Source: Bacteroidales bacterium UBA5536 (GTDB taxonomy: Bacteria > Bacteroidota > Bacteroidia > Bacteroidales > F082). Taken from it: a stretch of DNA of 43,913 nucleotides. This document shows, piece by piece, positions 23,882 to 32,803 of this stretch (positions within the stretch are counted from its first letter, which is position 1; the number at the start of each line of letters is the position of its first letter). Position numbers and translations under genes: made by a program. The stretch spans positions 1-43,913 of the forward strand of contig DINQ01000001.1 in NCBI GenBank assembly GCA_002426795.1, in the 5' to 3' direction. The notes below the pieces were generated by a model. It was not told where the DNA came from and made no database searches. It was given only the letters and a program-made list of their open reading frames with translations.

Positions 23882-25036
23882 ATGATGACATTTGAACTAA
23901 TCATTCTCGGGTTATTCTATCTTCTTGCTCCCGCTTTCATTTTATGGCTTTGCATTAAATATGTTTTTTTGGACAAACTCGGAAGCGTATTGATTGCTTA
24001 TTTATTTGGCATCTTATTGGGCAACAGTGGATTGCTTCCGAATGAAAGTCATGTGTTGCAGGAAATCATCATGAGTATCAGCATACCGCTCGCTATACCT
24101 CTTTTGTTGTTTTCGTCTGATGTAAAAAGCTGGGTTTCATTGGCAGGAAAAAGTTTTTTGTCGATGATCATTGCAATGGCTGGTGTTGTGGTCATGGTTA
24201 TTGCCGGATATTTGTTATTCAATGCGGGTGATCCGGATTTTTGGAAAGTTGGCGGAATGCTCGTCGGAGTTTACACGGGCGGAACACCAAATCTCGCTTC
24301 ACTCAAGTTGATGTTGAATGTAAGCGAAAGCACCTACCTGCTAACGCATACTTATGATATGGTGCTTTCAGGGTTGTATTTTTTGTTTTTGCTCGTTGCC
24401 GGCCAAAAAGTGTTTTCATGGGTGTTACCCCGGTTTAAGTCAAGGAAGTCAAAGGCAGATTTACAATCAGAAATAAAAACCGACAATCCCCTTGCGGCCC
24501 TTACAAATCGCGAAAACAGAATTCCCCTGCTTAAAATGCTTGGGCTTTCGGTCTTAATTCTTGCTGTTTCTGGCGGAATCGGACAAGTTGTTCCGGAGGC
24601 AATCATGATGGTTACTACCATTCTACTCATCACGAGTTTTGGTATTCTATTCTCTTTGAGCCCAAAAGTTAGACAGACCAACCATACCTTTGATCTGGGC
24701 ATGTATCTTATTCTTGTTTTCAGTATTACCGTATCCTCAATGGTCGATTTCCGGGATATGCTGGCGGCTTCACCAAACCTGGTTTTCTATATCAGTTTTG
24801 TGGTTTTTGGCTCGCTGCTATTTCATGTGCTGATTTCTGCTTTGTTTAAAATTGATACCGACACAGTCATGGCTACCTCAGCTGCCTTAATTTGTAGCCC
24901 ACCTTTTGTACCTGTGGTTACAACCTCCATCAAAAACAAAGAAGTCCTGGTGCCCGGCCTGACAATTGGCATTATTGGCTATGCCGTTGGCAACTACCTG
25001 GGTTACCTGATCGCAAATTTACTGTCAACACTTTGA
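23882..25036 (+). CDS. DUF819-family integral membrane protein
   Basis: The 384-residue protein has about ten to eleven membrane segments. Glycine-rich hairpins such as LGNSGLLP, GGMLVGVYTGGTPNLASLKLML and CSPPFVPVVTTSIKN are typical of the DUF819 (YjcL-like) transporter-fold family. The arrangement recalls ion or organic acid transporters with two inverted repeats: the segment VGGMLVGVYTGGTPN (first half) and ATSAALICSPPFVPVV (second half) occupy matching places. No substrate is known for the family. It stands alone, with its own promoter; the ATG at 23882 is followed directly by a second ATG at 23885, either of which could be used. Confidence 0.75.
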   Translation: MMTFELIILGLFYLLAPAFILWLCIKYVFLDKLGSVLIAYLFGILLGNSGLLPNESHVLQEIIMSISIPLAIPLLLFSSDVKSWVSLAGKSFLSMIIAMAGVVVMVIAGYLLFNAGDPDFWKVGGMLVGVYTGGTPNLASLKLMLNVSESTYLLTHTYDMVLSGLYFLFLLVAGQKVFSWVLPRFKSRKSKADLQSEIKTDNPLAALTNRENRIPLLKMLGLSVLILAVSGGIGQVVPEAIMMVTTILLITSFGILFSLSPKVRQTNHTFDLGMYLILVFSITVSSMVDFRDMLAASPNLVFYISFVVFGSLLFHVLISALFKIDTDTVMATSAALICSPPFVPVVTTSIKNKEVLVPGLTIGIIGYAVGNYLGYLIANLLSTL

Positions 25037-25072
25037 TATTTTTGATCTTCTTTTCTCCAGATTGACTCCTCA

Positions 25073-25098
25073 AATACTGTTCGATTTCGAATAGTATT
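25073..25098. repeat. Inverted repeat with 11-bp arms (AATACTGTTCG / CGAATAGTATT)
   Basis: The arms pair fully (one G-T pair as RNA) around a 4-nt loop (attt). There is no T-run afterwards, so it is not a standard terminator. It lies 37 nt after the DUF819 gene and 160 nt before the ABC efflux operon and could be an operator or an mRNA 3' hairpin. Confidence 0.5.
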
Positions 25099-25258
25099 GC
25101 ACGCAGGCGCACACCTCCAACAAGTTAAGCGCTTTGAGACAGTCAATGTTTTAACACTAAAAATCACTGTTTATCAGGTAATTATTATCGTTGGCATTGT
25201 TTATGCTTAGAAACAGGCAATGCTGCGGAAGCATTACCGATCCAACAACAACATTTTT

Positions 25259-25987
25259 ATGATCACACTTCAGAACATCAATAAAAGTTATCAGACCGGA
25301 AATAATAGCCTGCATGTACTTAAAGGCATTAATCTGCATGTTGAAGCCGGAGAAATGGTTTCGATCATGGGCTCATCAGGTTCGGGCAAATCGACCTTGC
25401 TAAATATCCTTGGCTTGCTCGATAGTTATGATGACGGGGCTTATTACCTCGACGGGCAGTTGATGCGCGAAATGAGTGAGACCAAAGCGGCACAGCTGCG
25501 CAACAAATTTTTAGGTTTCGTTTTTCAGTCTTTCAACCTGATTAGTTTCAAAAACGCCATGGAAAACGTTGCGCTACCTTTATATTACCAGGGTGTGCCG
25601 CGCAGAAAAAGAAACAAACTGGCCATGGAATACCTTGAACGCGTTGGTCTCGTGCCTTGGGCCGAACATTTGCCAAGCGAGCTTTCGGGTGGACAAAAAC
25701 AGCGTCTGGCAATTGCCCGCGCCCTGATTTCGCAGCCAAAAGTTATTTTGGCCGACGAACCAACAGGTGCGCTCGACAGCGTAACCTCATACGAAGTTCT
25801 TGAACTTTTTCAACAGATCAACAAAAGTGGCATTACCATTATCATTGTAACGCACGAAAACGACATCGCACACAAAACTCAGCGCATCATCAGGTTGCAC
25901 GACGGGAAAATCAACTCCGACGAAAAAAACGGAAAAATAGAAGTATTGACCGAAGAAGCTTTTGAACTCAAATCAAATACCCGCTGA
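25259..25987 (+). CDS. ABC transporter ATP-binding protein (MacB/LolD class)
   Basis: The 242-residue cytosolic ATPase has Walker A GSSGSGKST (38-46), signature LSGGQKQRLAIARAL starting at 142, Walker B VILADEPTGALDS with Glu167 and the H-loop His in IVTHEND. It belongs to the class that drives MacB- or LolCDE-type mechanotransmission rather than import. The ATG at 25259 is chosen because MITLQNINKSY is the normal family start; the earlier in-frame ATG at 25220 adds only a non-homologous 13 residues. It lies 1 nt ahead of the first permease gene and is the first gene of a four-gene operon. Confidence 0.92.
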   Translation: MITLQNINKSYQTGNNSLHVLKGINLHVEAGEMVSIMGSSGSGKSTLLNILGLLDSYDDGAYYLDGQLMREMSETKAAQLRNKFLGFVFQSFNLISFKNAMENVALPLYYQGVPRRKRNKLAMEYLERVGLVPWAEHLPSELSGGQKQRLAIARALISQPKVILADEPTGALDSVTSYEVLELFQQINKSGITIIIVTHENDIAHKTQRIIRLHDGKINSDEKNGKIEVLTEEAFELKSNTR

Positions 25988-25988
25988 T

Positions 25989-27224
25989 ATGTTCGATATT
26001 GACAAATGGCAAGAAATCTTCAACACCATCGAGAAAAATAAGCTTCGCACTTTTCTCACCGGTTTTTCTGTGGCATGGGGCATTTTTATGCTGATCATTC
26101 TTCAGGGAAGCGGGATTGGCCTGCAAAAAGGCGTCGAGAACCAGTTCCGGTCGTCGGCCACCAATGCCATCTGGATATGGAACGGCCAAACAAGCAAACC
26201 TTATGCGGGCATGAAACCAGGTCGCAACATTCAAATGACAAATGAAGATTACGATTATTTGTCCACCCGTGTTGATGGCATCGATCATATCTCGTCACGC
26301 TATCAACTTTGGTCAGGGAACACCATTTCCTATAATCAGCAATATGGCTCATTCAGCATCCGTGGCGTGCATCCCGATTATGGCATTGTCGAAAAATTGA
26401 CTATGGTTCAGGGACGCTTCATCAACGAGTACGACCAAAAAGAATCACGCAAATCAGTCGTAATCAGCACTAAAGTGCAGGAAGCATTGTTTGTTCATGG
26501 TGAAGAACCGCTTGATAAATACATCAAGGTAAATGGAATTCCATTTAAAGTAGTGGGCGTTTTTACGGATGATGATGGTCGCGACGACAATATGCAGGTA
26601 GTATATGTTGCGCTAGCTGCAGCCCAAAAAGTGTTTGGTGCAGGCCGCGATGTGCAAAGCATTGTGGTGACGGTTGGAGATGCCAATGCCGACGAAGCCA
26701 AAGAAATTGAAGACAATATCAAATCGAAGATGGCCAGCATGCACCGCTACGACCCCACAGACGAAAGAGCCATGTTTTTCTGGAACAGTGTGGAGGAGTT
26801 TCAACGCTTCAAGAAACTTTTTGCCAGCATCAGCATGTTTATTTGGGTAATTGGTGTTGGCACCATAATCGCCGGGGTAGTTGGTGTTAGCAATATCATG
26901 ATGATTGTGGTGAAAGACAGAACCAAAGAAATAGGCATTCGCAAAGCCATTGGCGCAACGCCGGGCAGTATCATTAGTCTGGTGTTGCAGGAAGCCATCC
27001 TGATTACGGGTTTTGCAGGTTATATCGGACTGGTTTTGGGTGTTGGTTTACTCGAACTCATTTCTAAACAAATTGACACACCCTTTTTCAAACAACCCGA
27101 AGTGAACATTCAGGTTGCCATTGGCGCAACAGTATTATTGGTTGTAGCAGGTGCGTTGGCAGGATTTTTCCCGGCCCGCAGAGCTGCTGCCATTAAACCT
27201 ATTGAAGCCTTAAGAGACGAATAA
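25989..27224 (+). CDS. MacB-type ABC permease, first copy
   Basis: The 411-residue protein has a MacB-type layout: one N-terminal membrane segment in NKLRTFLTGFSVAWGIFMLIILQGSG (about 15-40, shown by its landmarks), a large periplasmic core domain of about 220 residues, and three C-terminal membrane segments ending FFPARRAAAIKPIEALRDE. The coupling motif TKEIGIRKAIGATPGSII, facing the ATPase, is typical of the family. It starts 1 nt after the ATPase stop, so the two are probably translationally coupled. A second, similar permease follows 38 nt later, so the functional transporter is likely a heterodimer. Confidence 0.9.
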   Translation: MFDIDKWQEIFNTIEKNKLRTFLTGFSVAWGIFMLIILQGSGIGLQKGVENQFRSSATNAIWIWNGQTSKPYAGMKPGRNIQMTNEDYDYLSTRVDGIDHISSRYQLWSGNTISYNQQYGSFSIRGVHPDYGIVEKLTMVQGRFINEYDQKESRKSVVISTKVQEALFVHGEEPLDKYIKVNGIPFKVVGVFTDDDGRDDNMQVVYVALAAAQKVFGAGRDVQSIVVTVGDANADEAKEIEDNIKSKMASMHRYDPTDERAMFFWNSVEEFQRFKKLFASISMFIWVIGVGTIIAGVVGVSNIMMIVVKDRTKEIGIRKAIGATPGSIISLVLQEAILITGFAGYIGLVLGVGLLELISKQIDTPFFKQPEVNIQVAIGATVLLVVAGALAGFFPARRAAAIKPIEALRDE

Positions 27225-27262
27225 AATGAAATATATACATCAATCATACAACAACTTATCCC

Positions 27263-28528
27263 ATGTTTGATCGCGACAGATGGCAAGAAATATGGAGCAG
27301 CCTGGCCAAAAATAAGGTCCGTACCCTGCTAACAGCCTTCGGGGTTTTTTGGGGCATTTTTATGCTCATGGTGATGCTCGGCTCAGGTAATGGCCTGAAG
27401 AATGGCGTAACCCAGGGCATGGGCGATATGGCCACCAACAGTGTCTTCATGTGGACGCGCCCCACTACAATACCCTATGAAGGACTTCCCCGAAACCGGC
27501 GTTTCAATTACCGCAACGACGATATTCAGGCCCTGAAAGACAACATTCCTGAAATTGGGCTGGTGTCTCCGCGACTCGAAGGTGGCGGCCGTAGATCAGG
27601 CAACAACGTTACACGCGACGATAAAGCAGGCGCATTCAGCGTTTTTGGCGATTATCCGGAGTGGAACCTGATCGATCCGTCGAACATGATTATGGGGCGC
27701 TTCATCAACATGAATGATATTGAACAGAAACGAAAAGTGGCTGTCATTGGCAAACGTGTTTACGAAATTCTGTTCGAAAAAGACGAAAATCCACTGGGTA
27801 AATATATCCGCATCAATGGGATCTATTTTCAGGTAGTTGGCGTGTTTACACCAAAGAACATGAACATGAATTTTGGTGGCGACAAGGAACAAAGCATTCA
27901 CCTACCTTTTACCACTTTGCAAAAAGCCTTTAACTATGGCGACATCGTGGGCTGGTTTGCCATCACTTCAAAAGGAACTTTGCCGGTAAGTATTGTTGAA
28001 GAAAAAGCCTCGAAGCTTCTGCGCGAACGCCATAAAGTATCGCCCGACGACAACCGCGCCATCGGCTCGTTTAACCTCGACAAGGAGTTTCGTCAGATGA
28101 CCGGTCTTTTTGCGGGTATTAATGCGCTGATCTGGGTGGTTGGTATCGGCACCCTGCTTGCGGGCGTTATTGGCATCAGCAATATCATGCTGGTTATTGT
28201 AAAAGAACGCACCCGCGAAATTGGTATTATGCGTGCACTGGGGGCTTCGCCGGCCAAGGTGATCGCACAAATTGTTACTGAATCAGTCGTGCTGACTACC
28301 ATTGCAGGTTATACCGGACTTGTCATAGGGGTTTTCATCATGGAAATGATCGACAAAAACCTTCCCGAGCCTTCAGGCCAGGAAACCATGTTTTTGCATC
28401 CGACCATCGATTTTCAGGTAGCCATCACATCGCTCCTTATTCTGGTTGTGTCGGGGGTGATAGCCGGTTTAATCCCGGCCCGGCGAGCCGTAAGCGTAAA
28501 ACCCATAGACGCATTAAGATACGAATAA
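27263..28528 (+). CDS. MacB-type ABC permease, second copy
   Basis: The 421-residue protein has the same layout as the previous gene product: FDRDRWQEIWSSLAKNKVR, first membrane segment, periplasmic core, and three C-terminal membrane segments with TREIGIMRALGASPAKVI and a final PARRAVSVKPIDALRYE. The two share the same opening (FDxDxWQEI) and ending, so they arose by duplication but have clearly diverged in the periplasmic part. With the ATPase and the membrane-fusion protein it should form an export or efflux machine. No function for the exported substrate can be read from the sequence. Confidence 0.9.
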   Translation: MFDRDRWQEIWSSLAKNKVRTLLTAFGVFWGIFMLMVMLGSGNGLKNGVTQGMGDMATNSVFMWTRPTTIPYEGLPRNRRFNYRNDDIQALKDNIPEIGLVSPRLEGGGRRSGNNVTRDDKAGAFSVFGDYPEWNLIDPSNMIMGRFINMNDIEQKRKVAVIGKRVYEILFEKDENPLGKYIRINGIYFQVVGVFTPKNMNMNFGGDKEQSIHLPFTTLQKAFNYGDIVGWFAITSKGTLPVSIVEEKASKLLRERHKVSPDDNRAIGSFNLDKEFRQMTGLFAGINALIWVVGIGTLLAGVIGISNIMLVIVKERTREIGIMRALGASPAKVIAQIVTESVVLTTIAGYTGLVIGVFIMEMIDKNLPEPSGQETMFLHPTIDFQVAITSLLILVVSGVIAGLIPARRAVSVKPIDALRYE

Positions 28529-28572
28529 TCAATATTTTAAAAATATAATTAGCACACAAAACTCTTTAAATA

Positions 28573-29655
28573 ATGAAAACATTTTTGAAAATTGCAGCGG
28601 CCATCATCGTATTAGGAATTTTTGTGGCCACCATTTTTTACCTCTATAAAAAATCGCAGGCCGAGCCGGTAGTTTATGATACGGCTTCACCCTTTAAAAC
28701 AGACATCATCCGCAAAACAGTGGCAACAGGATCGGTTGTGCCCCGTAAAGAAATCGAAATCACACCAAAAGTATCCGGTATTGTAGAGGAGATTTTTGTT
28801 GAACCAGGCGATATTGTGAAGAAAAATGATCTGATTGCACGGGTAAAAATCATTCCCGACATGATCAACCTGAACAATGCCGAATCACGTTTAAAAAGGG
28901 CAAAAATTCAATTGGACGAAGCAAATAAAAACTACGAACGTTACAAAATGCTTTACAACCAAAAGGTTATTCCTGAGGCCGACTTCCTGACCTATGAAAT
29001 TGCTTATCGCACAGCAAAAGAAGAGGTTGAAACTGCTGAAGACAACCTGCAACTCATCCGCGAAGGTGCCACCAAAAAAGCAGGACAAGTCACAAATACG
29101 CTTATCCGTTCAACCATTGACGGCATGGTGCTCGATGTTCCGGTTGAAGAAGGCAATTCGGTTATCGAAAGCAATACGTTTAACAATGGGACTGTCATTG
29201 CTACCATTGCCGATATGAAAGAAATGATTTTTGAAGGCAAGGTTGACGAATCGGAAGTTGGTAAAATCAAGGAAGGCATGGAGCTGATTTTGTCTATTGG
29301 CGCTATCGATGCCGAAAAGTTTGCCGCCAAGCTTGAATACATTGCGCCAAAAGGTGTCGAAGAAAACGGAGCCATCCAATTCGAGATCAAGGCCGATGTT
29401 GAACTCAAACAAAGTCAGTTTATCAGGGCTGGATACAGTGCCAATGCCGATATTGTGCTCGAAAAACGCGACTCGGTGCTGGCCATCAACGAAAGCTTGC
29501 TGCATTTCGACGGCGACACAACTTACGTTGAGGTTGAAACAGCACCACAGACCTACGAAAAGCGAATTATCAAAACAGGTCTCTCTGACGGTCTCGTGAT
29601 TGAGGTGTTGGAGGGTTTGTCGGAGTCCGACAAAATAAAAGCTGCTGCTAAATAA
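28573..29655 (+). CDS. Periplasmic membrane-fusion (adaptor) protein, MacA/HlyD family
   Basis: The 360-residue protein has an N-terminal membrane anchor (about 5-26), a lipoyl/barrel-sandwich domain starting IEITPKVSGIVEEIFVEPGD, a coiled-coil hairpin (about 98-160), the second lipoyl half (RSTIDGMVLDVPVEEGNSV) and beta-barrel and membrane-proximal domains. Such adaptors link an inner-membrane ABC permease with an outer-membrane TolC channel. It is the fourth and last gene of the operon, closed by a strong terminator. No TolC-type gene is in the window, so the outer-membrane partner must be encoded elsewhere. Confidence 0.9.
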   Translation: MKTFLKIAAAIIVLGIFVATIFYLYKKSQAEPVVYDTASPFKTDIIRKTVATGSVVPRKEIEITPKVSGIVEEIFVEPGDIVKKNDLIARVKIIPDMINLNNAESRLKRAKIQLDEANKNYERYKMLYNQKVIPEADFLTYEIAYRTAKEEVETAEDNLQLIREGATKKAGQVTNTLIRSTIDGMVLDVPVEEGNSVIESNTFNNGTVIATIADMKEMIFEGKVDESEVGKIKEGMELILSIGAIDAEKFAAKLEYIAPKGVEENGAIQFEIKADVELKQSQFIRAGYSANADIVLEKRDSVLAINESLLHFDGDTTYVEVETAPQTYEKRIIKTGLSDGLVIEVLEGLSESDKIKAAAK

Positions 29656-29679
29656 GCAGTTGTTGTGTGTTGGTTTGGT

Positions 29680-29719
29680 GCCCGCAGTACTGAATGATTT
29701 CAGGCTGCGGGCCCTTTTT
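29680..29719 (+). terminator. Strong terminator after the ABC efflux operon
   Basis: GCCCGCAG pairs with CTGCGGGC, and inside it CTGAA pairs with TTCAG around TGAT, giving a long hairpin with only a small bulge, followed by CCTTTTT. It lies 25 nt after the last stop. Confidence 0.9.
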
Positions 29720-29748
29720 GTTTAGCAGCTCAGCAAATTGCGTGATTC

Positions 29749-30417
29749 TTAAACTTCTGACAGGAAACTGTCGAGGTTGTCAAATTTGTGGTGGTAATCT
29801 TCTTTAGAGCGTTTGATCACTTCATGCGCTTCTTCAATTCCATAAACGTGGGTAATTTCCACATTGCTCTCTTTGCCCGGAAGGTCTTTATAGGTAAGAA
29901 AGTAGTGTCTCAAACGATCGAGCACCAATGCCGGACAATCTGTAATATCGCGGTACCCGCCATAAACCGCGTCATTTTCAAGCACGGCAACCAGCTTGTC
30001 GTCAGCTTCGTTACCATCGATCATTCTGAAGCCCCCGATGGGCCTTGCACGCACCAAAATATCGCCATGTGTAATGTCTTTTTCAGTTAACACGCAAATA
30101 TCCAATGGGTCACGATCGCCTTTGATATCCGTCCTTCCTGTTTTCTGATTACAGAATTCGGCCACGCGCGTCGCGCAAAACGTCTGAGGCACAAAACCAT
30201 ACAGTGCCGGTACTACGTTTGAGTATTTTTGTGGGCGATCCAGCTTCAGATATCCCGAAACTTTATCCACTTCATATTTCACGGTATCAGTTGGCACCAT
30301 TTCGATGTAACAGGTAATGACTTCGGGGGCGTTGGGACCGATTTCAACTCCGTGCCATGGATGAGATTTGTAGCGCAAACCCATCAGGCGGCCAATAGGA
30401 TCCATTATTTTTGACAT
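29749..30417 (-). CDS. ppa: Inorganic pyrophosphatase, family I
   Basis: The 222-residue cytosolic enzyme hydrolyses pyrophosphate and pulls biosynthetic reactions forward. The signature GDRDPLDICVL carries the metal-binding Asp101, Asp103 and Asp106. Other family landmarks are VKYEVDKVSGYLKLDRP near 47-62, YGFVPQTFC, and the late AVLENDAVYG and LRHYFLTYKDLPG. It is somewhat longer than the E. coli enzyme (175 residues) owing to N- and C-terminal additions, like other Bacteroidota family I enzymes. The first Met is used; a second ATG four codons in is also possible. It is monocistronic with its own promoter. Confidence 0.93.
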   Translation of the reverse strand: MSKIMDPIGRLMGLRYKSHPWHGVEIGPNAPEVITCYIEMVPTDTVKYEVDKVSGYLKLDRPQKYSNVVPALYGFVPQTFCATRVAEFCNQKTGRTDIKGDRDPLDICVLTEKDITHGDILVRARPIGGFRMIDGNEADDKLVAVLENDAVYGGYRDITDCPALVLDRLRHYFLTYKDLPGKESNVEITHVYGIEEAHEVIKRSKEDYHHKFDNLDSFLSEV

Positions 30418-30446
30418 GACGATAGCAGGTTGTTAGTTTGTGGCAG

Positions 30447-30454
30447 CAAAGGTA
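30447..30454 (-). promoter_or_regulatory. Putative -7 box (TACCTTTG) for ppa
   Basis: On the minus strand TACCTTTG matches TAnnTTTG and lies 29 nt before the ppa start. The -33 element is unclear. Confidence 0.5.
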
Positions 30455-30557
30455 AGACAAATCAGCCTGTTCTTTGCCATTCGAAACAAATTGACAGTCC
30501 TGATTGCAATTCGAATTTTCAGGACAAAATAAATTGACAAAAAACGCTTCAACTATC

Positions 30558-31055
30558 CTATTGCTTGCCAATGTTTACATGTGCCGGAACCGAAAGATGG
30601 CCTTGCACCAGCTTCCATCCGTTGTTTTCGTCCTTTTCGATGACACCGGTAAACCGGATTCCCTCGAAACTGTGGGCAACACTGTCGTAAATAAAATTGT
30701 AGTTCATGCTTTCTGAAAACCAGGCCGTATTTCCAGTACAGTTGATTCGTATAAACTGATCGTAAACAGAGATATAGGTATCGGAAATCAGATTAAACTG
30801 GTTTAGATAGGCTTTCCTGATTTTATCCCATCCCAGTAGTTTTTCATCAGAGTCGGTGCCAAACATCATGATGCTATCGTTGGTCGACCACGAGTTTTCA
30901 ACCTTCTGCAGATCTTCGTTTTCAATCGCGATAACGTACTGTTCGAGCAAATCTTCGATGGCTGCTTTTTCATTTTTAATTGACAATTCGTTGGGGCATT
31001 CATTGCAGGAAGCAGCAACGAGCACGATTGCCAGCAGAGTAATAATCTTTTTCAT
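30558..31055 (-). CDS. Small NTF2/SnoaL-like lipoprotein (DUF4440 type)
   Basis: The 165-residue protein has a lipoprotein signal ending AASC (Cys17) and a single alpha+beta barrel domain of NTF2-like type: ENEKAAIEDLLEQYVIAIENEDLQKVENSWS-like helices (given here by its landmarks IEDLLEQYVIAIEN and LQKVENSW), then DEKLLGWDKIRKAY and a strand-rich C-terminal half ending GWKLVQGHLSVPAH. Such domains bind small ligands or act in steroid or antibiotic metabolism in other settings; here the role is unknown. The ATG at 31055 is preferred to an upstream one because it starts at MKKIITLLAIVL. The gene lies upstream of ppa on the same strand, with the ppa promoter between. Confidence 0.7.
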   Translation of the reverse strand: MKKIITLLAIVLVAASCNECPNELSIKNEKAAIEDLLEQYVIAIENEDLQKVENSWSTNDSIMMFGTDSDEKLLGWDKIRKAYLNQFNLISDTYISVYDQFIRINCTGNTAWFSESMNYNFIYDSVAHSFEGIRFTGVIEKDENNGWKLVQGHLSVPAHVNIGKQ

Positions 31056-31234
31056 ATGTACAAAGTTTGGTTGTCGGATGAACAAAAAATTGCAGCATGA
31101 AGGTACGCATATTTCTGTGCAAAAGGGCTTTCATTTTGCTAATTTAGAATGATTTTAATTTACTTTTTGGACGCATAATTTTTCCCTGTTTTACATGCAA
31201 CAAGCTGCCAGACAAATAAATTCGAAAAAAAACC

Positions 31235-31265
31235 TTTCCTATTCAAGGATTCTTTCGTAAAATTG
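31235..31265 (+). promoter_or_regulatory. Putative promoter of the atpB operon
   Basis: TTTC (31235-31238), a 19-nt spacer and TAAAATTG (31258-31265, one mismatch from TAnnTTTG) precede the sequence GCACCCAATTT. The same downstream motif follows the atpD and ileS -7 boxes, which raises confidence. Confidence 0.5.
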
Positions 31266-31299
31266 CACCCAATTTCAAACCTAGAATCAACCCACGTAA

Positions 31300-32424
31300 A
31301 TGGCTAACCGAACAGGCTTTCAAATACCCCGTTTTTTCAGGTATTTAATCTTCGCATTGCTTGCCTTTGGCTTTACTGAAGTAATTGCCAATGAGCAACA
31401 TGACCATGAACCGACGATGATTGACAGCGAAACGCAGCATGAGCTTGAAAAGGCAGAAATGAACGCCGGCGAAATCATCATTGGTCATATTGTTGATGCT
31501 TACGAGTGGCATATTGCCGATTATGGTCACACACATATCAGCGTTCCGTTGCCTGTTATCCTTTACGATGAAGGAAAATGGCATTTTTTCATGTCATCGA
31601 AATTTCATCATGGCAAAGAAGCTTACGAAGGTTTTCAAATAGCCGCTAAAGGGGCCAACAAAGGGAAAATTGTCCGGGTGCTCGATGATGGATCTGAGAT
31701 TAAACCCATCGACCTTTCTATCACCAAAAACGCTTTTGCCTTATTCATTTCGAGTACAATCGTAGTTTTGATTTTTATGAGCGTAGCAAAATCCTACAGG
31801 AAACGCACACGTCATGCACCCAAAGGCCTGCAATCGATTCTCGAACCCATCATTGTTTTTATCAGAGACGAGGTAGCCCGCACGTCTATTGGTGAAAAAC
31901 ACTACGAGAAATTTTTACCCTATCTGCTAACAGTGTTTTTCTTTATCTTTATCAATAACCTTCTTGGTTTGATTCCGATTTTTCCACTTGGCGCCAATAT
32001 CACCGGAAACCTTGCTGTTACAGGTGTTCTAGCCATGTTTACCTTTGTGATTACGACCATTAGTGGAAATAAAAACTACTACGCCCACATTTTTAATACG
32101 CCCGGTGTTCCGTGGTGGTTAAAAATCCCGGTGCCTTTGATGCCGATTATCGAATTGGTGGGTGTGTTTACAAAACCTTTCGTACTTATGGTGCGTTTGT
32201 TTGCCAACATCACTGCCGGCCATATCATCATTCTGGGCTTTATCAGTTTGATTTTTGTGTTTGGGCAAGCCAGTTTGTATGCAGGATATGGCATGTCGAT
32301 CATTTCCATTTCGTTGTCAATCTTCATCAATTTCCTCGAATTACTTGTTGCATTTATTCAGGCATATGTTTTTACCCTTCTTTCAGCCATTTATTTTGGT
32401 ATGGCCGTTGAAGAACATCATTAA
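31300..32424 (+). CDS. atpB: ATP synthase F0 subunit a
   Basis: The 374-residue inner-membrane subunit forms the proton half-channels next to the c-ring. The essential Arg is Arg299 in VRLFANITAGH, and the last membrane helices include LLVAFIQAYVFTLLSAIYF. It is about 100 residues longer than E. coli subunit a, with an N-terminal leader and a polar region (residues of about 30-140, including EQHDHEPT) before the first F0 helix. Such long N-termini are usual in Bacteroidota. It is the first gene in an operon continuing with atpE, F, H, A and G. Confidence 0.95.
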   Translation: MANRTGFQIPRFFRYLIFALLAFGFTEVIANEQHDHEPTMIDSETQHELEKAEMNAGEIIIGHIVDAYEWHIADYGHTHISVPLPVILYDEGKWHFFMSSKFHHGKEAYEGFQIAAKGANKGKIVRVLDDGSEIKPIDLSITKNAFALFISSTIVVLIFMSVAKSYRKRTRHAPKGLQSILEPIIVFIRDEVARTSIGEKHYEKFLPYLLTVFFFIFINNLLGLIPIFPLGANITGNLAVTGVLAMFTFVITTISGNKNYYAHIFNTPGVPWWLKIPVPLMPIIELVGVFTKPFVLMVRLFANITAGHIIILGFISLIFVFGQASLYAGYGMSIISISLSIFINFLELLVAFIQAYVFTLLSAIYFGMAVEEHH

Positions 32425-32466
32425 TTAATTTTGAAACCCAGTATTAATCATTAATAACTAACAACC

Positions 32467-32727
32467 ATGGAATTATTAACCATTTTGTTACAAGCTGTAA
32501 GTGACCTCACTCCTATTGCTAAGATGGCTGCCGGCCTTGGTGCCAGCATTGCTACCATTGGTGCAAGTATGGGTATCGGACAGATTGGTCGTAGCGCGTT
32601 GGAATCAATTGCCCGTCAGCCAGAAGCTGCAGGCGATATCCGTTCCAACATGATTGTATCTGCCGCACTTATCGAAGGTGTTGCTTTCTTCGCCATCGTA
32701 GTGTGTTTGCTTATCGTGTTCTTGTAA
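32467..32727 (+). CDS. atpE: ATP synthase F0 subunit c
   Basis: The 86-residue protein is two membrane helices joined by the polar loop ARQPEA, and forms the rotor ring. The ion-binding carboxylate is Glu70 in ALIEGVAFF; it is followed by Gly, not Ser or Thr, which argues for proton rather than sodium coupling. The first helix has the Gly-rich packing motif GLGASIATIGASMGIG. It is followed by a strong hairpin with T-run before atpF, which may raise its transcript level over the genes downstream. Confidence 0.95.
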   Translation: MELLTILLQAVSDLTPIAKMAAGLGASIATIGASMGIGQIGRSALESIARQPEAAGDIRSNMIVSAALIEGVAFFAIVVCLLIVFL

Positions 32728-32743
32728 CATTCAGTCATTACCA

Positions 32744-32779
32744 GGCATTGCAACGGTTGGTTGCAATGCCCGGTTTTTT
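32744..32779 (+). terminator. Intra-operon terminator-like hairpin between atpE and atpF
   Basis: GGCATTGCAAC and GTTGCAATGCC form a perfect 11-bp stem around GGTTG, followed by CGG and six T. It begins 17 nt after the atpE stop and 25 nt before the atpF start. Because atpF-G follow with no other promoter in view, it probably ends only a portion of transcripts or acts as a 3' stabiliser for atpBE mRNA. Confidence 0.8.
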
Positions 32780-32803
32780 GTTTAAAACGAAAAATCATCA
32801 CAT

